A DNA stretch of 64,000 bases from Gnetum montanum (GCA_015680685.1 MNCI01016355.1:53252-117251), one strand, 5' to 3'; counted from the first letter of the stretch, positions 34,928-49,303 are shown. Notes: a model not told the origin generated them from the sequence alone. Translations and numbers: made by a program.

Positions 34928-37340
34928 ATGAACCCTGAAGAGCCTTCAACTTCTGCCTTAGGTGTAGTCATTATTTGACTTGTCCAGTGGGAATTCACAA
35001 TTAACATTCCTGGAGCCAGGGGGCCCATCTTCATGGGAAGGTAATCCCTCAGGCTTTGTAACCAATCTTCTAAGCACATGGTCGTTGATAAAGATAAATA
35101 TAACTTCCTTTGTGCAAAGCTCTAGGCAGGCATCCCCTTAGATCATTAGGAGTTAGATGCAAAGCAAGGTTATGAGCTCATACATAGGAATAGGAGGGAA
35201 TACTTCCTTACCCCTAACAATCTCATCCCCCTCATTAAGACCTTTTAGTGGATGCTTGACCAACTCATCTGATTGAGTGGGTTAAATAAGCACAATGCAG
35301 CAACCAACTATGAGGAGCCCTTGCAGGATGGGTAAGAGGAATTTGAGGCTCACTTGAAGAATGAGAATCCCTTCTATGTCTCTTTCCTGCCATCCACCTC
35401 TAATGTCACACCTTTGCAATCTCATCCATCTACCTTCTTTGAGGCAGAAATATCTCCCTTTTCACCACCTAGGCCAACACTGATTGTGGTAAGCCATTAA
35501 GTGCATACACATCAGGGTGCAAGACTATTTGTCATCCTACCCTTCGTGGTCTTGGCATAGTTCATGCAATCCTCTATGCTGGTATTTGTGATGCCAACCC
35601 AGCCTTACGTGCATATGGTGTTGACGTCCCAACCACAAGCAAGTTAGGCATCATACGTCCCACTTGTCCCTGTGGGACCCCCTACGATAGCCCAAGCCAC
35701 AACCACATGGTGGGGCCCTGCCTCTATGCCCTAGGCACAACACACACCACAGCAACACATGCGATAACCTTTATAGTAGTACACTCAACAAGTGTCCTAC
35801 ATGGTCGCACAGCCCACAATGGGACCATGGACCATGCCAATAGCACAAAAGTTTGCACAACCAACATAGCTGACTACACCCACATCGAGCCTAGATTAAG
35901 CATTCCAACTCATTAAGACACTCACTGAAGAGGTTAAACAGCTTAAGGCCACCTCTTATGATATGGTCCAAGTGATGGACTTCTACCGGGATGATCCTAT
36001 TAATCCTATTGTCCCATCACTAACCTTGCCTCCTGGTGTCCAACTCCCCTAGTTCACCAAATATAGTGGTGAAGGAAACTCCCACATCCATCTAGTGACC
36101 TTCCAATCCAAGTACCTTTTGTTGTAGGCATGGCCACATGCAATCATTTGAATTAGCAAGGTGCTAGGCTAGTACTGCACATTCCCCAAGGCCTCCATAT
36201 CTTCATTAGAGGATTTGCTTAGCCAATTTTTCACTCACTTCAAATACAACTTGAATCCTGAGGTGATCCTGGATCAACTCATCCAAATCAAGCAGGGCCA
36301 CTTAGAGCCTATTCAAAAGTTCATCCAACAATGAAGCATTTCACTTAATGAAATCTGTGAGCCTATCATGGAAACTCACCTACTGGCCATTTTCAAAAGT
36401 ACAGTAAACAACTTCATTAAGTTGAAGTTGTATATACTATCTTGCCTTGCACTCCCCAAGCCAAGCATTCACTCAAACGAAGAACCTGTAGGATGTAGTA
36501 GAAGCCAATAAGGATCTATCCTACATGGCCTACAAGAATGTCCACACACAAAAAAGATAAGGACAAGGGCAAGGTAATAGCAACCATTGTAGCGATGGCC
36601 AAGGAGGCTAAGTTGAATAATGCCAAACCAACGGCCAAGGCAACTAAAGCCCTAGCTAACAACAAGGTAATCGACTTTGGCACTGTGGTGACCAACCAAC
36701 CTACACCATTGACAGCCATGGGGCAAGTTGCCCCAAGGCCAAGCTTTGAGTGTAAGGACCGCTTAAAGTACACACCATGGCCCATCAAGCCATTGGAACT
36801 TTTGGGTTAGCTGCTTAATGTTGGACACATCTAGTATAAGCAAATGTTTGAAGATGCTTGCAAGTGTCATGATCATTATTGTGAGCTCCTCAAAAATCCA
36901 TCAGTAGCCACACCATATGAGCCTCTGGTCCCAAAGCACTTCAAGTTGGACCAATTCTTCCATTATCATCAATTACTTGGCCATGACACGAACTTCTACA
37001 TGGCCTTACGGGATGACATACAACTCATGATTGACCAGGGTCAACTAGTTCTTGATTCAACCAACCTAGTTTGCCCAGAAAATCAATCAATGAAGGTCTA
37101 CAAGGATCCTCTTAATGCAAGTGGCACAGGCTATGTCATCAATGTCATCAACATTGATGATGATGTAGGATCGATGCAAAATCCATTTATGGTTCATGTG
37201 TCCTTTAAGAACATTGGGGCCTCCTTGGTGCCAACCAATCCAAGGTCTCCTTTTGTTATCAAAGCACCACCTCAGGTGCCCATGACATCCTTTATGGTTA
37301 GGGCCTTGCAGCACATTGCAATGACTACAACCTAAACACC
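34928..37340 (+). pseudogene. Tat-like gag
   Basis: ATG at 34928 (M-N-P-E-E-P-S-T-S-A), broken by many TAGs. The capsid region is readable near 36055-36500: FTKYSGEGNSHIHLVTFQSK and SLEDLLSQFFTHFKYNLNPE, typical of Tat-lineage gag. A Lys/Ala-rich segment lies at 36538-36810. The frame 36844-37335 contains FFHYHQLLGHDTNFYMALRD, the C-x2-H-x4-H-x4-C knuckle of Tat elements, with its two Cys replaced by Phe and Tyr. Gag forms the particle and binds RNA; this copy cannot function. Confidence 0.8.
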
Positions 37341-37725
37341 CTTTGTCATTAGAGTGCCACAACGTGTAGACATTTAACAAGTCTAGTGGTGGGGACTGCA
37401 ACAGGCCCTACTTGCTAAAGACCTCATCTAGCATGCAACCCTAGGTAGTCAAGGTGGCATCCTAGGAGGCCGAATGAACACCTTGCCAACTGAATGATGA
37501 GGGAACACATGGCATTAGGTCCACCTAAGCCCATCCCCTTGTCTGCTATTCCAATTGTCACACCAGTTGAAGTTGCTATTGCAAGCAATCAACAACCAAG
37601 CACTGAGGCTCATAGGTAGGCAAAAAAAAACAAGCCTAAATCTCCTCCCCAAGAGATTTGCCTCTTAGGTCACATGGAGGAGATGAAGACTAACAAGGCA
37701 ACTGATAGTAACAAAGAATTTCTAG

Positions 37726-38643
37726 ATGCATTGGCACAAGTCAAGTAGGCTCTTAAATAAAAAAAATACAACCTTGAACTTGTACGACTTAGTGATGACC
37801 TCCTTCGCTCACTGCAAAGCACTAGTTTGCATGTTGGCTTTCATTCCTGTCAAAGAGGACATCCCAAAAGATGAAAAAGCCATCCAAGCTATGATGCTTC
37901 CTCCTTTACCTCAAGAATCAGGTCCAATGCCTCTAGCATTCCATGATGAGGTAATCAAGGTCAACCTTAAAAAGGGTCAAGTCACCACTACGCTGATGTC
38001 TATAATCATCTGTGTAAGTCAATGCAAGATTCACAGGGTGCACATCGATGATGGGGTAGCAACTATCATCATCCCATTCCCAGTCGTTGACAAGCTTAGG
38101 CTAGCTGACCAAATCTAGGCCACAAAGATAACATGCCTCAAGTCCTTTAATGGGTAATAGGTTGTTGTGAAGGGAATGATCACCATAGCCTTTATGGTAG
38201 GGGAGTGATTCCCCACTATGGTTGAATTCATTATCATTGAGGAGATGCTTGGGTTAAACCTGATCTTGGGAAGGCCTTGGCTAGCCCAATTACAGACCAT
38301 ATCCTCACCCATTTACTAAGAGATCCACCTTCCGTATGAAGGTGGAGAAGTGATCATACATGGTGATAACTTGGTTTCTACAACCATCAACAATGTTGAC
38401 ACAAACCAGGGGACAAAGGTAGAGTTCCCTGATGACATGTCACTTGTGGAGGAAAAGAGTCAACCTTGTCCAGTAGACCTATTTGAAAAGCTAAAAAAGG
38501 TTGCTACCCTCCTCAAGGAAGCTCTATGGGTGGAACTACCCTTTAGCATCAATGCTGAGGGTATAGGTAAATACCACCTCATGTTGCCTAGGCCCTATGC
38601 ACCTCCTAACCCACCTCAGGTTATGAAGCAACTACATGACTAA
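37726..38643 (+). pseudogene. Tat-like protease
   Basis: A gypsy aspartic-protease frame: VHIDDG(V)ATIIIPFPVVDKL at about 38040-38095 (the D-D-G active-site segment) and NLILGRPWLAQLQT at about 38256-38300. It continues YEGGEVIIHG and ends at TAA 38641-38643. In-frame TAG and TGA codons occur between the blocks. A GT follows the stop immediately, which would serve as the donor of the long intron proposed separately. Confidence 0.75.
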
Positions 38644-38899
38644 GGTACTCCCTTAGTGCAACATGTGCTAGGCACCTACTTGCTCTTAATTTTTTGCATG
38701 CCCCATTAGCTTTTTGCTTGCACAACTACATTTCGCATGGTTGCTTACATTTTACATTATTTGCTTTGTTACATGTTCATGTCTTTTGCTTATGCATTTT
38801 CATTTTGTCTTTTTATGCATTATAAAAACATCAAAAACACATAAAAATTATAAAACTAAAATTGCAAAAAAAGAAAAAAGAAGAATAAAAAACACCATG

Positions 38900-39180
38900 G
38901 CCTGAAAAGGCCTTAAACTAGTGCATGGCCTACCACAGCCTAAAATTGGCCATCTCATTCATAACATAATGGCTCAAAAAGGCCTTAAACTAGTAGGTGG
39001 CTTACCATGGCCTTAAAATAGTACTTTGCAGCCCATCATGGCCCAAAATTTGTAGCATTTTCCTCTTATTTGGGGCTTGAAATGGCCTTAAACTAGTGAT
39101 CACCATGGTCCAAAATGGCCTTAAACTAGCAATGGCCCTTCTGCCATGGCCTTAAATTAGCATGGGATCCACAAGGGGCC
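38900..39180 (+). repeat. Array of GGCCTTAAACTAG words (array 1)
   Basis: About six imperfect copies of CATGG(C/T)C...AAAATGGCCTTAAACTAG at irregular spacing (for example 38909, 38981, 39084). The related arrays at 57480-57605 and 61270-61780 share the core AAACTAG/AAACTGG. Confidence 0.8.
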
Positions 39181-42100
39181 TAATCACCTTAACTAGTTGC
39201 ATTATTTACATTAAACAGGCAGAAAAATAAACATGAAGTTTCACATACAATCCTCATTGCAAAAAGCATAAGCTCTATTATATCTCTATCAGTAGGAGTA
39301 CATAGTGTGATCATGGGACAAAAATGGTCAAAGTGCAAAATTGCCCAACATCAGGGCTACATCAGGTCAGCTTAGCCAATGGTGTCTAGTGGGGGTTGAG
39401 ATTCCTCCTCCTCCTCCTCCTCTACTACTCTGTTGGGGCCTACACTATCTCCTGGTGCCTGTTCCAAAGTAATGCAAAATAAAAAACTCATCAACAAGTG
39501 CAAAACTGCAATACAAAATTAGTGTGCAAAGTTGACACATAAGAGCATAAAAAACAACAAAAGTAAAACTAACCTAAGAGGGTCTTGCATCGAACTCTAG
39601 GGACAATTTATCGAGGCCCTCCTCCAAGTGTTGGAGGATCTCAACCTCTGATAACTACATCCAATCATCGTGGCTAAAGTTAACATCCACAAGGATCTTG
39701 TCCTCATCCACAGTGGTCCATGCAGGAGGTTGCATAGAAAAGGTGGTCATAGAAGTCTCCCCTAAGGGTAGGGTAATCTCTCACTTTGGGGAATCACTAA
39801 CCATTGTATGCTGGGCAAACAGCTCAAAGGCCTAACTCCTGCCAATCGTCTCATGAACATCTTAAGGTGATGAGCCTTTATAGACTTATCCTTGAGTTGC
39901 TGCAAATAGGCATCCCGCTCATGCTTGTAGTGGTTCTTGTGGTCCTTTTACGTATGTCCCTATTTGCACACCTTGGTGCTAAAGCTCTTCCACTCTTGAT
40001 TCTTTCGAAATAGTAGATCCATTTGCAACCTCTGCTTGATGATCTCCCAAGTAGCCTTGTTCTCAGCTTAGATTGTTGACCAGTAGCTAGCATAATCTAT
40101 CTCTGATGTCGACCAGGTACCATCCCTCTATGCTCAAGCTGACAAGAAAGCATAATTGGATTGGAGGTCCTTATTCTTTATGGTTAGTCTTGACACTGCC
40201 TCTTGGAGCTTGTGCATGTGTTTCCATAGGTGCTCATTCAAGCACCTACATGTCCACAACGCCTTCACACTGAAAAGCTTGTACTTTCCCACTGCCTCAT
40301 ACACATAACAAGGCACTTACTCTACCTCAGGGGGATGCTTAGGGATGGCATCCACATGAGTTGCCTAGTTTGGATCTCAACGAAGCTTCAATCCTATTAG
40401 CATATAACAAACAAACCAATATTAGAAACAGACTAAGCCATAGAATCAATGAAACAGCTTAAGAAAAATGACATACAAACTAAGTTTGGGATCCACCTAC
40501 TGTATGTGGTCCATCATGTCCTCCACAATGCCTTCCATGAAGGCAAATCTATCTGGTGTCTCTACCCATGGTTTCATGTGATTGGTAGGCATAGGTGATG
40601 GACCACTGGTAGGAAGGTTTGAGACTGCAACACAACACAATGCAACACTTAGTAATAATTGAGCAATTAAAGGCTTAAGAGCAAAGGGAAAACATAGATG
40701 GTAACACAAAGTGCTCATCGAGCAAGCCCTCAGATGTCAATGTGAGTGGATCTCCTAGTCTCACACCATCAAAGAGTTTGGCGAAGTCACCCTTAGGGTC
40801 GAATAGCCCCTTTACATTAAACTAGTGGAAGATCTCTAGGGCCTCTAGTGGTTTCCCCTTGTGAGCTACCTTCCCTTTAACCTAAGTAGAGGTCATGTCT
40901 ACTGCCTTTATTGTCACCACTATCACTTCCTTAGTAGCCCTCTTTCCTGACAAACATAGTGTAGTAGTATTAGCATTAAAAAAAACATAAGCCAAATGCA
41001 TCTACAATGTACACTAACCTACAACCACTAAATGGAATGTGGGGTTCTTGAGGTAAACTTTCTTGATGCCTACTTGTCCAACTATAGGGGGAGTATCCTC
41101 TATGGGGTGTGGCCTCTTGATTTTTACCTTGGAGGACCCCATTATCTCCACAATGTATCATTCCACCCTGTTCACATCCCTAATAATAGTTGGTGGACAC
41201 TCACCTGCATTGTCATGGGAATAGGATGAATTTTACCTCCCTAGATGTGCCTTCGTTGTAATTGAACATGACTCCTCAATCCCCTTTGGAGGGTCCTGTG
41301 CATGAGTGGTGGCTAACAAGTGCTTAACCTATGGCTTGGACAGCTGCCTACGATCCTTCACAACCCAACACCCATCATCCCTAATCACCTGGAACTCTAC
41401 AAGCCTTCGTAGATAGGTTGTAAAGAATGTGAAGTGAAAGTGAGATCTTGCATGGATGTTGTGGTAAAGCCTCGTAATCTCTACTTGTAGCCTGGTGATG
41501 ATAGAAGAGGCCCAATTAAACCTGGTATCCTCCTCTAGGACCCCTGGCATCACCCTTGCCTACTCAACCCTAAGGACTTTTCCTTGGGAAAGCAGCTTAG
41601 GAAAGGTGTAGGAACGAAAAAGAGGGTAAAGCCTTTAGACTTCAAATACACACACATTCTCAACCATGATGCCTTTATGAGAGCAAGTGATCCCTAGCCA
41701 CTCTTTAATCTCCTTCCTCTAGTCTACCTCTCAGTTGGGCTTGTCAATGATTGATAGGCCCTCAGAGGGAAGGCCAAAGAAGTTAGCAAAGAAGGCATTG
41801 TTAATGTCCAAGAATACCCTCACTTTCTGCATACAAGTAACAAAACAACAAGCATTGTGATTGAAGGAGTCAATGATGGTCACCATTTTGGCCACCAGCA
41901 TGCTTGGGCTAAGGGCCAAGAAAAGGTCCATCAACCTAGCATGTGTAAGTTGACTAGTCAAAGCCTTTGAGGCTTGATGGCATAGCCACTCCTACACCTC
42001 CTCTACATTTCCATACTTCATAATGAGGGTGGCCTCATTATAGCCAATGGCGACCACTATTACCTCTCCTAAAGCAACAACAACTATAACATAGGCAAAC

Positions 42101-42764
42101 ACAATGTTAGCATCATGCAATCAACATGTGCATGGGAATAAGCAATAGAAGTCAAGCCAACATAACGAATACCCACGTGGAACAAATGGTATGCATGATG
42201 TAGGCAATGGCACAATAAGCTCTTTGAAGATAGGCTTACCGACATTCCATTCCTCATCAAGCTAATTATAGGTCCATCACTGCTCAAATGCCTTTGGGGT
42301 ACTAGGAAGGGTAGTTCTCTAAGTCCTCTTCCACCTGTTTAATAACTATCTTTTGAAAGCTTACACTAAAGGAAAATACCTCTAGCATGGCATGGGTCAA
42401 AGTGAGAGCCCCTATCTCATCCTGAAGTCCCTCATCATCAACTTTAAACCTAGCATTAAACATCTGTAGTTAATAGTTAGCAAATCTAGCATGGCCAATA
42501 ACAATGAGACATAACAAAAAGCAAGAGCACTTACCCTTTGACACAATATATAGTCCTAGGTGGTAAAAGAGTGTTGCTCTTGTTATAACAAGAGAACTCT
42601 AACATGCTCCAGATCTTGGCTAAGGGACTAACACTCCTAGGACCTAGTTTCAGGCCACCTACTCAATCACCACCAGTCATGGGCTTATTAGAAATGAATC
42701 TTAGTATGTCCCAATTTTTCCCAGCTAACAACGTCTCAATGATGGTGCTTGCAGCCTCCACTAC

Positions 42765-43566
42765 TGATGAGCAGTGAGGTATCCCTACGCTCAACCATAC
42801 GAATACGAGTGTCCATGCATGATCCCATTGAATTCCAAGGACTAAGTGCTTATGTGCCTTTGTGGAACAAGGATGGGTTGATCATTCGTTATCTTCCCAA
42901 GCTTACTTGTATAGCATGATTGTATAGTTAAGTAAACTTGAGGTACATGATTTTTATAGGTTTTATGTTTTTGTGTCCTAGTGCTACAAAGGGAGGAGAG
43001 AGATAACTAAGTAACTAATTTTGATTTAACTACTCAACTATGCTTTAACTAGTCCTAACACCAGCATCCGTTCTCACTTGCCATACACATCCTGAACCAG
43101 TGCAACACTACTGAGATTACCAAATGCTAATCGTTACTGGGTTACCAAGTGTTACATGCATGCTTGAAGTGATCATACTAAGTGTGCTTACTTAGGAGAG
43201 TTGTAGGGTGAGAGAGAGAACATTAATTAACTAAGGAAAGTATTAAGTAATAGTAATTAACATTAATTAATCTATTCTGAATGCTGCAAGGTTTATCACA
43301 AAGTTTGTCTTTATTGCATACACAAGGTGTGCTCAGGTACATAATGCTCAAATAAAGATCTGTTCACTTTATGACTCCTACTGCGGGCACTCAAAAATAA
43401 TTCTATCTCTGGAAAGGGAAAAAGGCAAGAGTTTGGGTAAGGGACTAAGACTAACTATGTACACTAAGCATGCCCGCCTCTTATTTATAGGCAATGAGGC
43501 AGGCCGCAATATCATGTACACGATATTGCTGATGCATTATCGCAGATGCGATATGGCAACTTATCA
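42765..43566 (-). mobile_element. Minus-strand 3' LTR, left end of composite
   Basis: On the minus strand it starts TGATAAGTTGCC and ends CACTGCTCATCA, 802 bp. TATAAAT (minus) is at 43483-43489. U3 is GATATC/GCGATA-palindrome rich (43505-43556). Confidence 0.85.
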
Positions 43567-45488
43567 TACCCCCACAACTGAATAAAACTCATCCTCAAGT
43601 TCCTTACAAAATATTGGAAAGGTATGGGATTATTAACTGAATGAGGACTGACAGTGACAAGGAATAATAGATTCAAAGTACCCAGTGAATGGATCGACAA
43701 ACATATTACAACATTGGTGTTCATGCCCTTTGTGGTGAACACTGTACATAGATGACATCCAGACCCTCATCCAACAGCTTAAAGAGAGAGTAAAGAAAAT
43801 GAGGAGCATTGCTGTTGATGTCACGATTACACCTTCCATTGTTTATCCATAGCCACGTGACCAAACTTGTTCCTGACATAAATGCTCTAGCTCCAGTCCA
43901 TCCCAAGTGCTTTCTCCTATCCCAGTCCATAGTTTGTGTAATCATCATCTGCACACACAACACAATCACAAATGAGCAAGGATAAGTAAACCATAATGTA
44001 GTTGATACCTTGCCTCAATATAAAGTGCATTGGCTGGGTTGTGGTTATGGCAGAAACTAGGTTAGAGGGTTATCACTGATAACTACCCACGGTGTAGGGG
44101 TGATACAAGTAGTAGAATGGAAAAATTGCGACAGGGCCCCCACGACTAAGAGTGAACCTCTAGTAGCAATAGGTTGGAAAAGTATAGGAAACAAGAAAAA
44201 TGGGAAAAATAACAATGCTGATGCCAATAAAATGGATGTCATGGATGGGGATGAAATGAGAAATTGCTGATTGCAAGAAATGTTTAAGGAGAAGAATTTA
44301 AAAATTGCACCATAAAGGAATGTTAGTGGATCCTCCCCAAAGCAAGCTCATGCCCTTTATGCCATGACAAACCCACAAACCAAAGAGTCCATAGACTCTA
44401 AGAATGACATATGGAAACAATGGTTAAAGACTAACCCACAAGAATTTACTAAAGAATAACAATGCATTAATCAAAATATAGACTAATCATAAAACCAGCA
44501 ATGAGATGGAAAATGGAAAGAAATATGGAAAGTAGAAAATGAATGGAATCCCAAGAGCAAGGTTGTGTAAAGTCCCTTGTGTATTTTATGGTTAAGATGA
44601 CTGAGTAGAACTGATTCCAAATCCGGACTCAAACTAACCACATTCAATGACATCACATCAATACACTTAGCCAATCCATCCCCTTGAAGCAACAAGAATG
44701 CTTCCCCAAAGAGTCACCATCACTCCAAGGAGAGCAAGATGGAGAAGCAGGAAGTAAGAAAGGGCCTTAGTTAGAAGGCCTTCAGGCATGAGTAACATGT
44801 CTTTCCAGTGCCATAACCAGTGCTTGTAGCCCAGATTTCTTTATTATGTCTAAGGGGTGTGCTTTGAATTCCCATTTTTTTTATGGTTTTTCACGCGAGA
44901 ATCACACCATGTAAAGACTTATTTTTATTCACTCAGCTTCCTAATATTTGATCAATGGCAGAATGGTGGAAGATCCATGAAAAGCATCCAAGAACCCAAG
45001 AGAATAACTAGCACACGTGCATCAAATTCCCTTTAAGTCACACCCTTTTCAACCATTGAGTCCTTCCTCAGTTTGAAGAATACCAAGCCACCAATTCATT
45101 AATAAGTTTATTTAGAAAAAGGGATAGTATAGTTCCAAAACCAAGAGAGACCATAGAGTAGAATGGAGGAATAGACTGTGTGGACTCATTGCCTTTTTTA
45201 TCAAAAGAACCATATCTTAATATCAACATTAAGAATCAAAGGTAAAAATCAAACATTAGCAATCAACATTATTATGATACAATCCACCATCATGAGCACT
45301 TATTGTAAGACGAATAAAAGTAAATCAACAAAGAGATAGTAAAATTGTGAATGATGGTGTAAAAAAAATTAAATTTGAAAAATGTGCAAAATAAAAATGT
45401 GTAAAACAAAAATACAAAAAGAATTGAGGGCTTAGAATGGTTAGCATTGGTGGCCATCTCCCCCATGACTGAGTTGGAAGGAGGAGAT
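43567..45488 (-). mobile_element. Non-coding 3' region of the minus-strand Athila-like element
   Basis: GTGGGGGTA on the minus strand at 43567-43575, then a non-coding stretch sharing blocks with 3817-5460 and 30440-32060 (for example CTAAGGGGTGTGCTTTGAAT at about 44850-44870). No gene is supported. Confidence 0.7.
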
Positions 45489-48180
45489 CTAAAATAACGA
45501 GCAAGGTTGTTCACAAATAGAGGTAGTATTGGTATTGGCTATTCTAAGCTCATGAAAATGTTTGGTTTGTTGGATGTTAACCAACAATTTCTTATCCAAG
45601 CTCTCAAGTTTGTAAATCATCATGGCCTCTGAAGGAAAATTTGCATAAATAATATAAGGTCCTTCCCACAACATTTGAAATTTAGTGCGTTGTGGCATGT
45701 GTGTGGGATTCTAGTACAAAACTTTATCTCCTGGTTGATATTTAACTTTCCTAATTTTTAGGTCATGACATCATTTATTGAAGACCTTGTGCAATTCGTT
45801 AGATGATAGGGTGGCTAATTGATTCTTATCTAGCAAGTTAAGGATCATTAACCATTCTTTTTGTGCTAGATCAAGGTCAAGGTTGAGATCACAAGCCATA
45901 GATAGTGTACAGAGTTTAGCCTAAATAGGATGCAATGCTAATTTAACGTACACTAACTCATAGGGAGAGTAGCCTATAGGGAGTTTCTATGTGGAGTGGT
46001 ATGCCCAAAGAGCATCGTTCAATTTGGTGCTCCAATCTCATCTATACTTGCTAATAGTTCTTGTTAATATCTTTGTAATCTCCTTATTGGTGACCTTGGC
46101 TTGACCATTTGCTTGAGGGTGGTATGGTGTAGTCAGTTTGTGTTCAACCCCTAATCATTGCATTAATTTTCGAAAAGTCACACCTTTGAAGTGTGTACCA
46201 TTGTCTGAAATAATTGTCTAAAATAAGTGCAAATAGCACACCAAACCTATTTATGACTTATTGTTGAACAAATCGTGCAGTTGTAGATGATGTACAATCC
46301 TTAATAGCAGCTGCTTCTGCCCATTTTGTAAAGTAGTCAACAACAACAATGATGTAAGCTTTCCCATTGGACATTGGTGTAATAGGCTCCATAAAATCAA
46401 TTCCCCATATGTCAAAGGGTTCTAAAGGTTGAATCTATTGTTGCAGACCCTCCATTCTAGCAGTCATTCCCCCATCACATTGAAAGCACTCACAAGATTG
46501 GATGAAATGATGGGCATCCTGAAACAATGTAGGCCAATAATATCCTGCAAGTAGGATTTTAAGGGTTTTTCGTCTCCCAGCATAATGACCCCCACAAGGA
46601 CCCTCATGAGCATCTTAGAGAACTCACAGTTGATTTATACCAGGAATGCACATCGAGCCAAGCCATCGAGGCATACTTTATAAAGTTGTCCATTGATCTC
46701 CATAAAATACTTGGCTTGGTGAAAAAACTGTTATTTCTTTTTAGCGTCTAACTCTTGTGGTGTTTGTTGTGTAAGGAGATAGGTGAGAATACTATACCAG
46801 TTTGTTTCCATGGTCAATTGGTTAGTTACTACACCTACAAAGAGGAGTTCATTAGGGAAATGATCAGAAATTGGATACTTATCCTCTTTGTTTTCCCATC
46901 ACAATTGAGATAAATAATCAGCAACTACATTCTTGGTGCCTTTTCAGTCAATCATTGTAAGATCAAACTCTTATAAGATTACAAGCAATCGTATGATGCG
47001 AGGGCTCACCATTAGTTTATTCATTAGGAACCTTATTACACTATGATCCATGTGCATGAATACCTAATAGCCTAAGACATAGTGCCTAGATTTTTCTAAT
47101 GCAAACACTACAACCATTAATTCTTTCTTTGTTGTAGTGTAGTTGAGTTGTGCACCAGCAATACTCCTACATGCACAGTGGATGTAATAAGGATGTTTTT
47201 TGTCATCTAACTATGTAATTATGGCTCCTAAAGCATAGTTAGATGCATCAGTCATTATGTGGAATGGTCTAGACCAGTCAAGAGCTTGTAGAATGGGTGT
47301 TTCTATGAGCTTCTATTTTAAAGTTTGGAAAGCTAGTTTGCATTCCCTGGTCTATTTGAAAGGTACATCCTTTTTCATTAGTTTAACCAATGGTTTTGTA
47401 ACCTTAGAAAATTTCTCAATAAAATGTCTGTAGTAGCCAGTGTGTCCAAAGAATGACCGAATATCTTTTACAGTTTTAGGTTGCCGAGTAATTCCTTGGA
47501 TAACTTTGATTTTTTTGGGATCTACCTCTATCCTTGTTTGCAAAATCTTATGTCCTAATACAACACCTTCTTGGACCATTAAATGGAGTTTTTTCCAGTT
47601 GAGCCTTAAATTGGTTTCTACACATTACTTTAGTATTTTCTCTAATCAGTCCAAGGCTTGATCAAAGTTCACTCCGTAAGTGGAGAAGTCGTCCATGAAG
47701 ACTTCCACACCATTTCTTATCTACTGCTGGAATATGCTTAGAACTAATTGTTGAAATGTTGCAAGGGCATTGCACAAGCCAAACGACATCTATTTGTATG
47801 CAAATGTTTCCCAAGGACTGATGAATGTAGTCTTGGCTTGGTCTTCTAGGGCTATTTGTATTTGGTTGTACCCACTGTACCCATCTAGAAAACTATAGTA
47901 GCGATGCCCTACAATGGTGTCTAAGACTTGGTCTACAAATGGCAACGGAAAGTGGTCTTTGAATGTTGCCATATTTAGTAGCCTAAAATCTATGCACACC
48001 CTCCATTTACCTCCCTTTTTGGGCACAATAACTAAGGGACTAACCCATTCACTATCAGCAATGGGGTATACTAACCCAGCTTTTAGAAGCTGTTCGATTT
48101 CTTCCTTAACCACTTGCTTAAGCTTTGGGTTCAATCGTCTTTGCATTTTTCATCGAGGCTTCATGGAGGGGTCGGTGTAA
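45489..48180 (-). pseudogene. Athila-like pol: RT, RNase H, integrase
   Basis: The best-preserved pol in the window. RT (48146-47352): N-P-K-L-K-Q-V-V-K-E-E-I, SEWVSPLVIVPKKGGKWRVC, FLDGYSGYNQIQ, then E-V-F-M-D-D-F-S-T-Y-G near 47690 and RSFFGHTGYYRHFIEKFS. RNase H about 47340-46900 (M-T-D-A-S-N-Y-A-L-G). Integrase about 46650-45980: SDNGTHFKGVTF, then TTPYHPQANGQAKVTNKEI, where the residue 35 after the Asp is Lys in place of the catalytic Glu. The C-terminal region MPQRTKFQMLWEGPYIIYAN ends with a stop at 45489. In-frame stops are scattered and mostly TAG. RT motifs look intact, but integrase lacks its catalytic Glu. Confidence 0.88.
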
Positions 48181-48458
48181 ATTTTGTGTTGGCATATCCT
48201 AGGATCTATTTTGGTTAATTTAGGATATGACTAAGCGAAGGCTTTTGACCATTTGTTTATCACCTTTAGCAGTCTCTCTTTCTGTTGAGGAGTGAGCTTC
48301 ATGTTAATAATTACCAGTTTTTCATTCTTGAGAAACATGCACTCCATAATGATGGGCAATGGTTTTAACTCAAGGGGCTTCTGCTTAAACTTATCAAGGA
48401 TTTCCAACTTCCCTTAGTTGATATTTTCAATTTCAAGACTTGAAAGTTGGTGATGGAC

Positions 48459-49303
48459 TTACTCTAATGTGTCTATGCTATCGACGTAAGTGCAAGTCAA
48501 ACCCTTAGTTGGTTCCATGCATATAGTTGAATTGCTCTCTTGATCATCTATCATCCATTGGGTGCCTTCTTGTCTTGTGGCTACTGCATATAGGCATCTT
48601 TGTATGTTAGTCACTTGTGCACACTGATTGCATGCAGGTAATGTTAAACATTGCACGAACCATGACTTTTCCACACAATTACACCCTGTATCACTGTATG
48701 TGATGCATGGAACTTTCTTCTTCTCGATCTTCCCAAACATATTTTCCTTTGATATTTCTAGAAAAAGATCGTGGATTCCTAGGAACACATGAACTGTGCT
48801 TAGCCATGCTCTTTCCATTATGATTGGGAAGTCCCCTTTACTGTTGTTCACTTGAATCACTAAAAAGTCAGTTGGATACAACCACCCACAAATAGTGGTG
48901 ACAATGTCCTCCACTAGCCCTAATGAGATAGTGATGAACTAGTCGGCAAACTCTAAACAAATGTTACTCTTTTTAGTGGAGGCAGGTTCCAGGCTTTGTA
49001 CATTTCTTGAGAGATTAGGTTGACACTGAAACCTAAATCCAAAAGAGCCTTGTATGGTTCATTCCCAGTGATTTGTAAATATATAAGAGGACTTCCAAGA
49101 TTAGAAAATTTCATAGGAAGATGGCAGGCCTTAATCCAATTGGTGATGGCATGAGTTAACATGACCGTATGTGTTGGGTGTGGTGTTTGGCTTGAAGGGA
49201 GGTCTGAAGTTTTGATTGGTAATGAGGCATCTAAAGGATTAATCGCTTGTGGTTGCAAGGGCTTAGTTGGACTGTTGGTTCTGAAGAAAGGTCTTTTCTT
49301 CAT
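48459..49303 (-). pseudogene. Athila-like protease and linker
   Basis: 49303-48953 contains N-E-P-Y-K-A-L-L-D-L-G-F-S-V-N-L-I-S, the aspartic protease active-site region with D-L-G replacing D-S/T-G. After a frameshift near 48953, the frame 48914-48459 carries W-L-Y-P-T-D-F-L-V-I-Q-V and DFPIIMERAWLSTVH, matching the second half of gypsy proteases. A Cys-rich stretch follows (QCLTLPACNQCAQVTN). It lies between gag and RT in the expected order. Confidence 0.75.

Noticed and set aside
41837-41900. A seventh intron in the antisense gene
   Set aside because: An acceptor-like TTGTATGCAG is present, but the frame reads through without it, so an intron is not needed.
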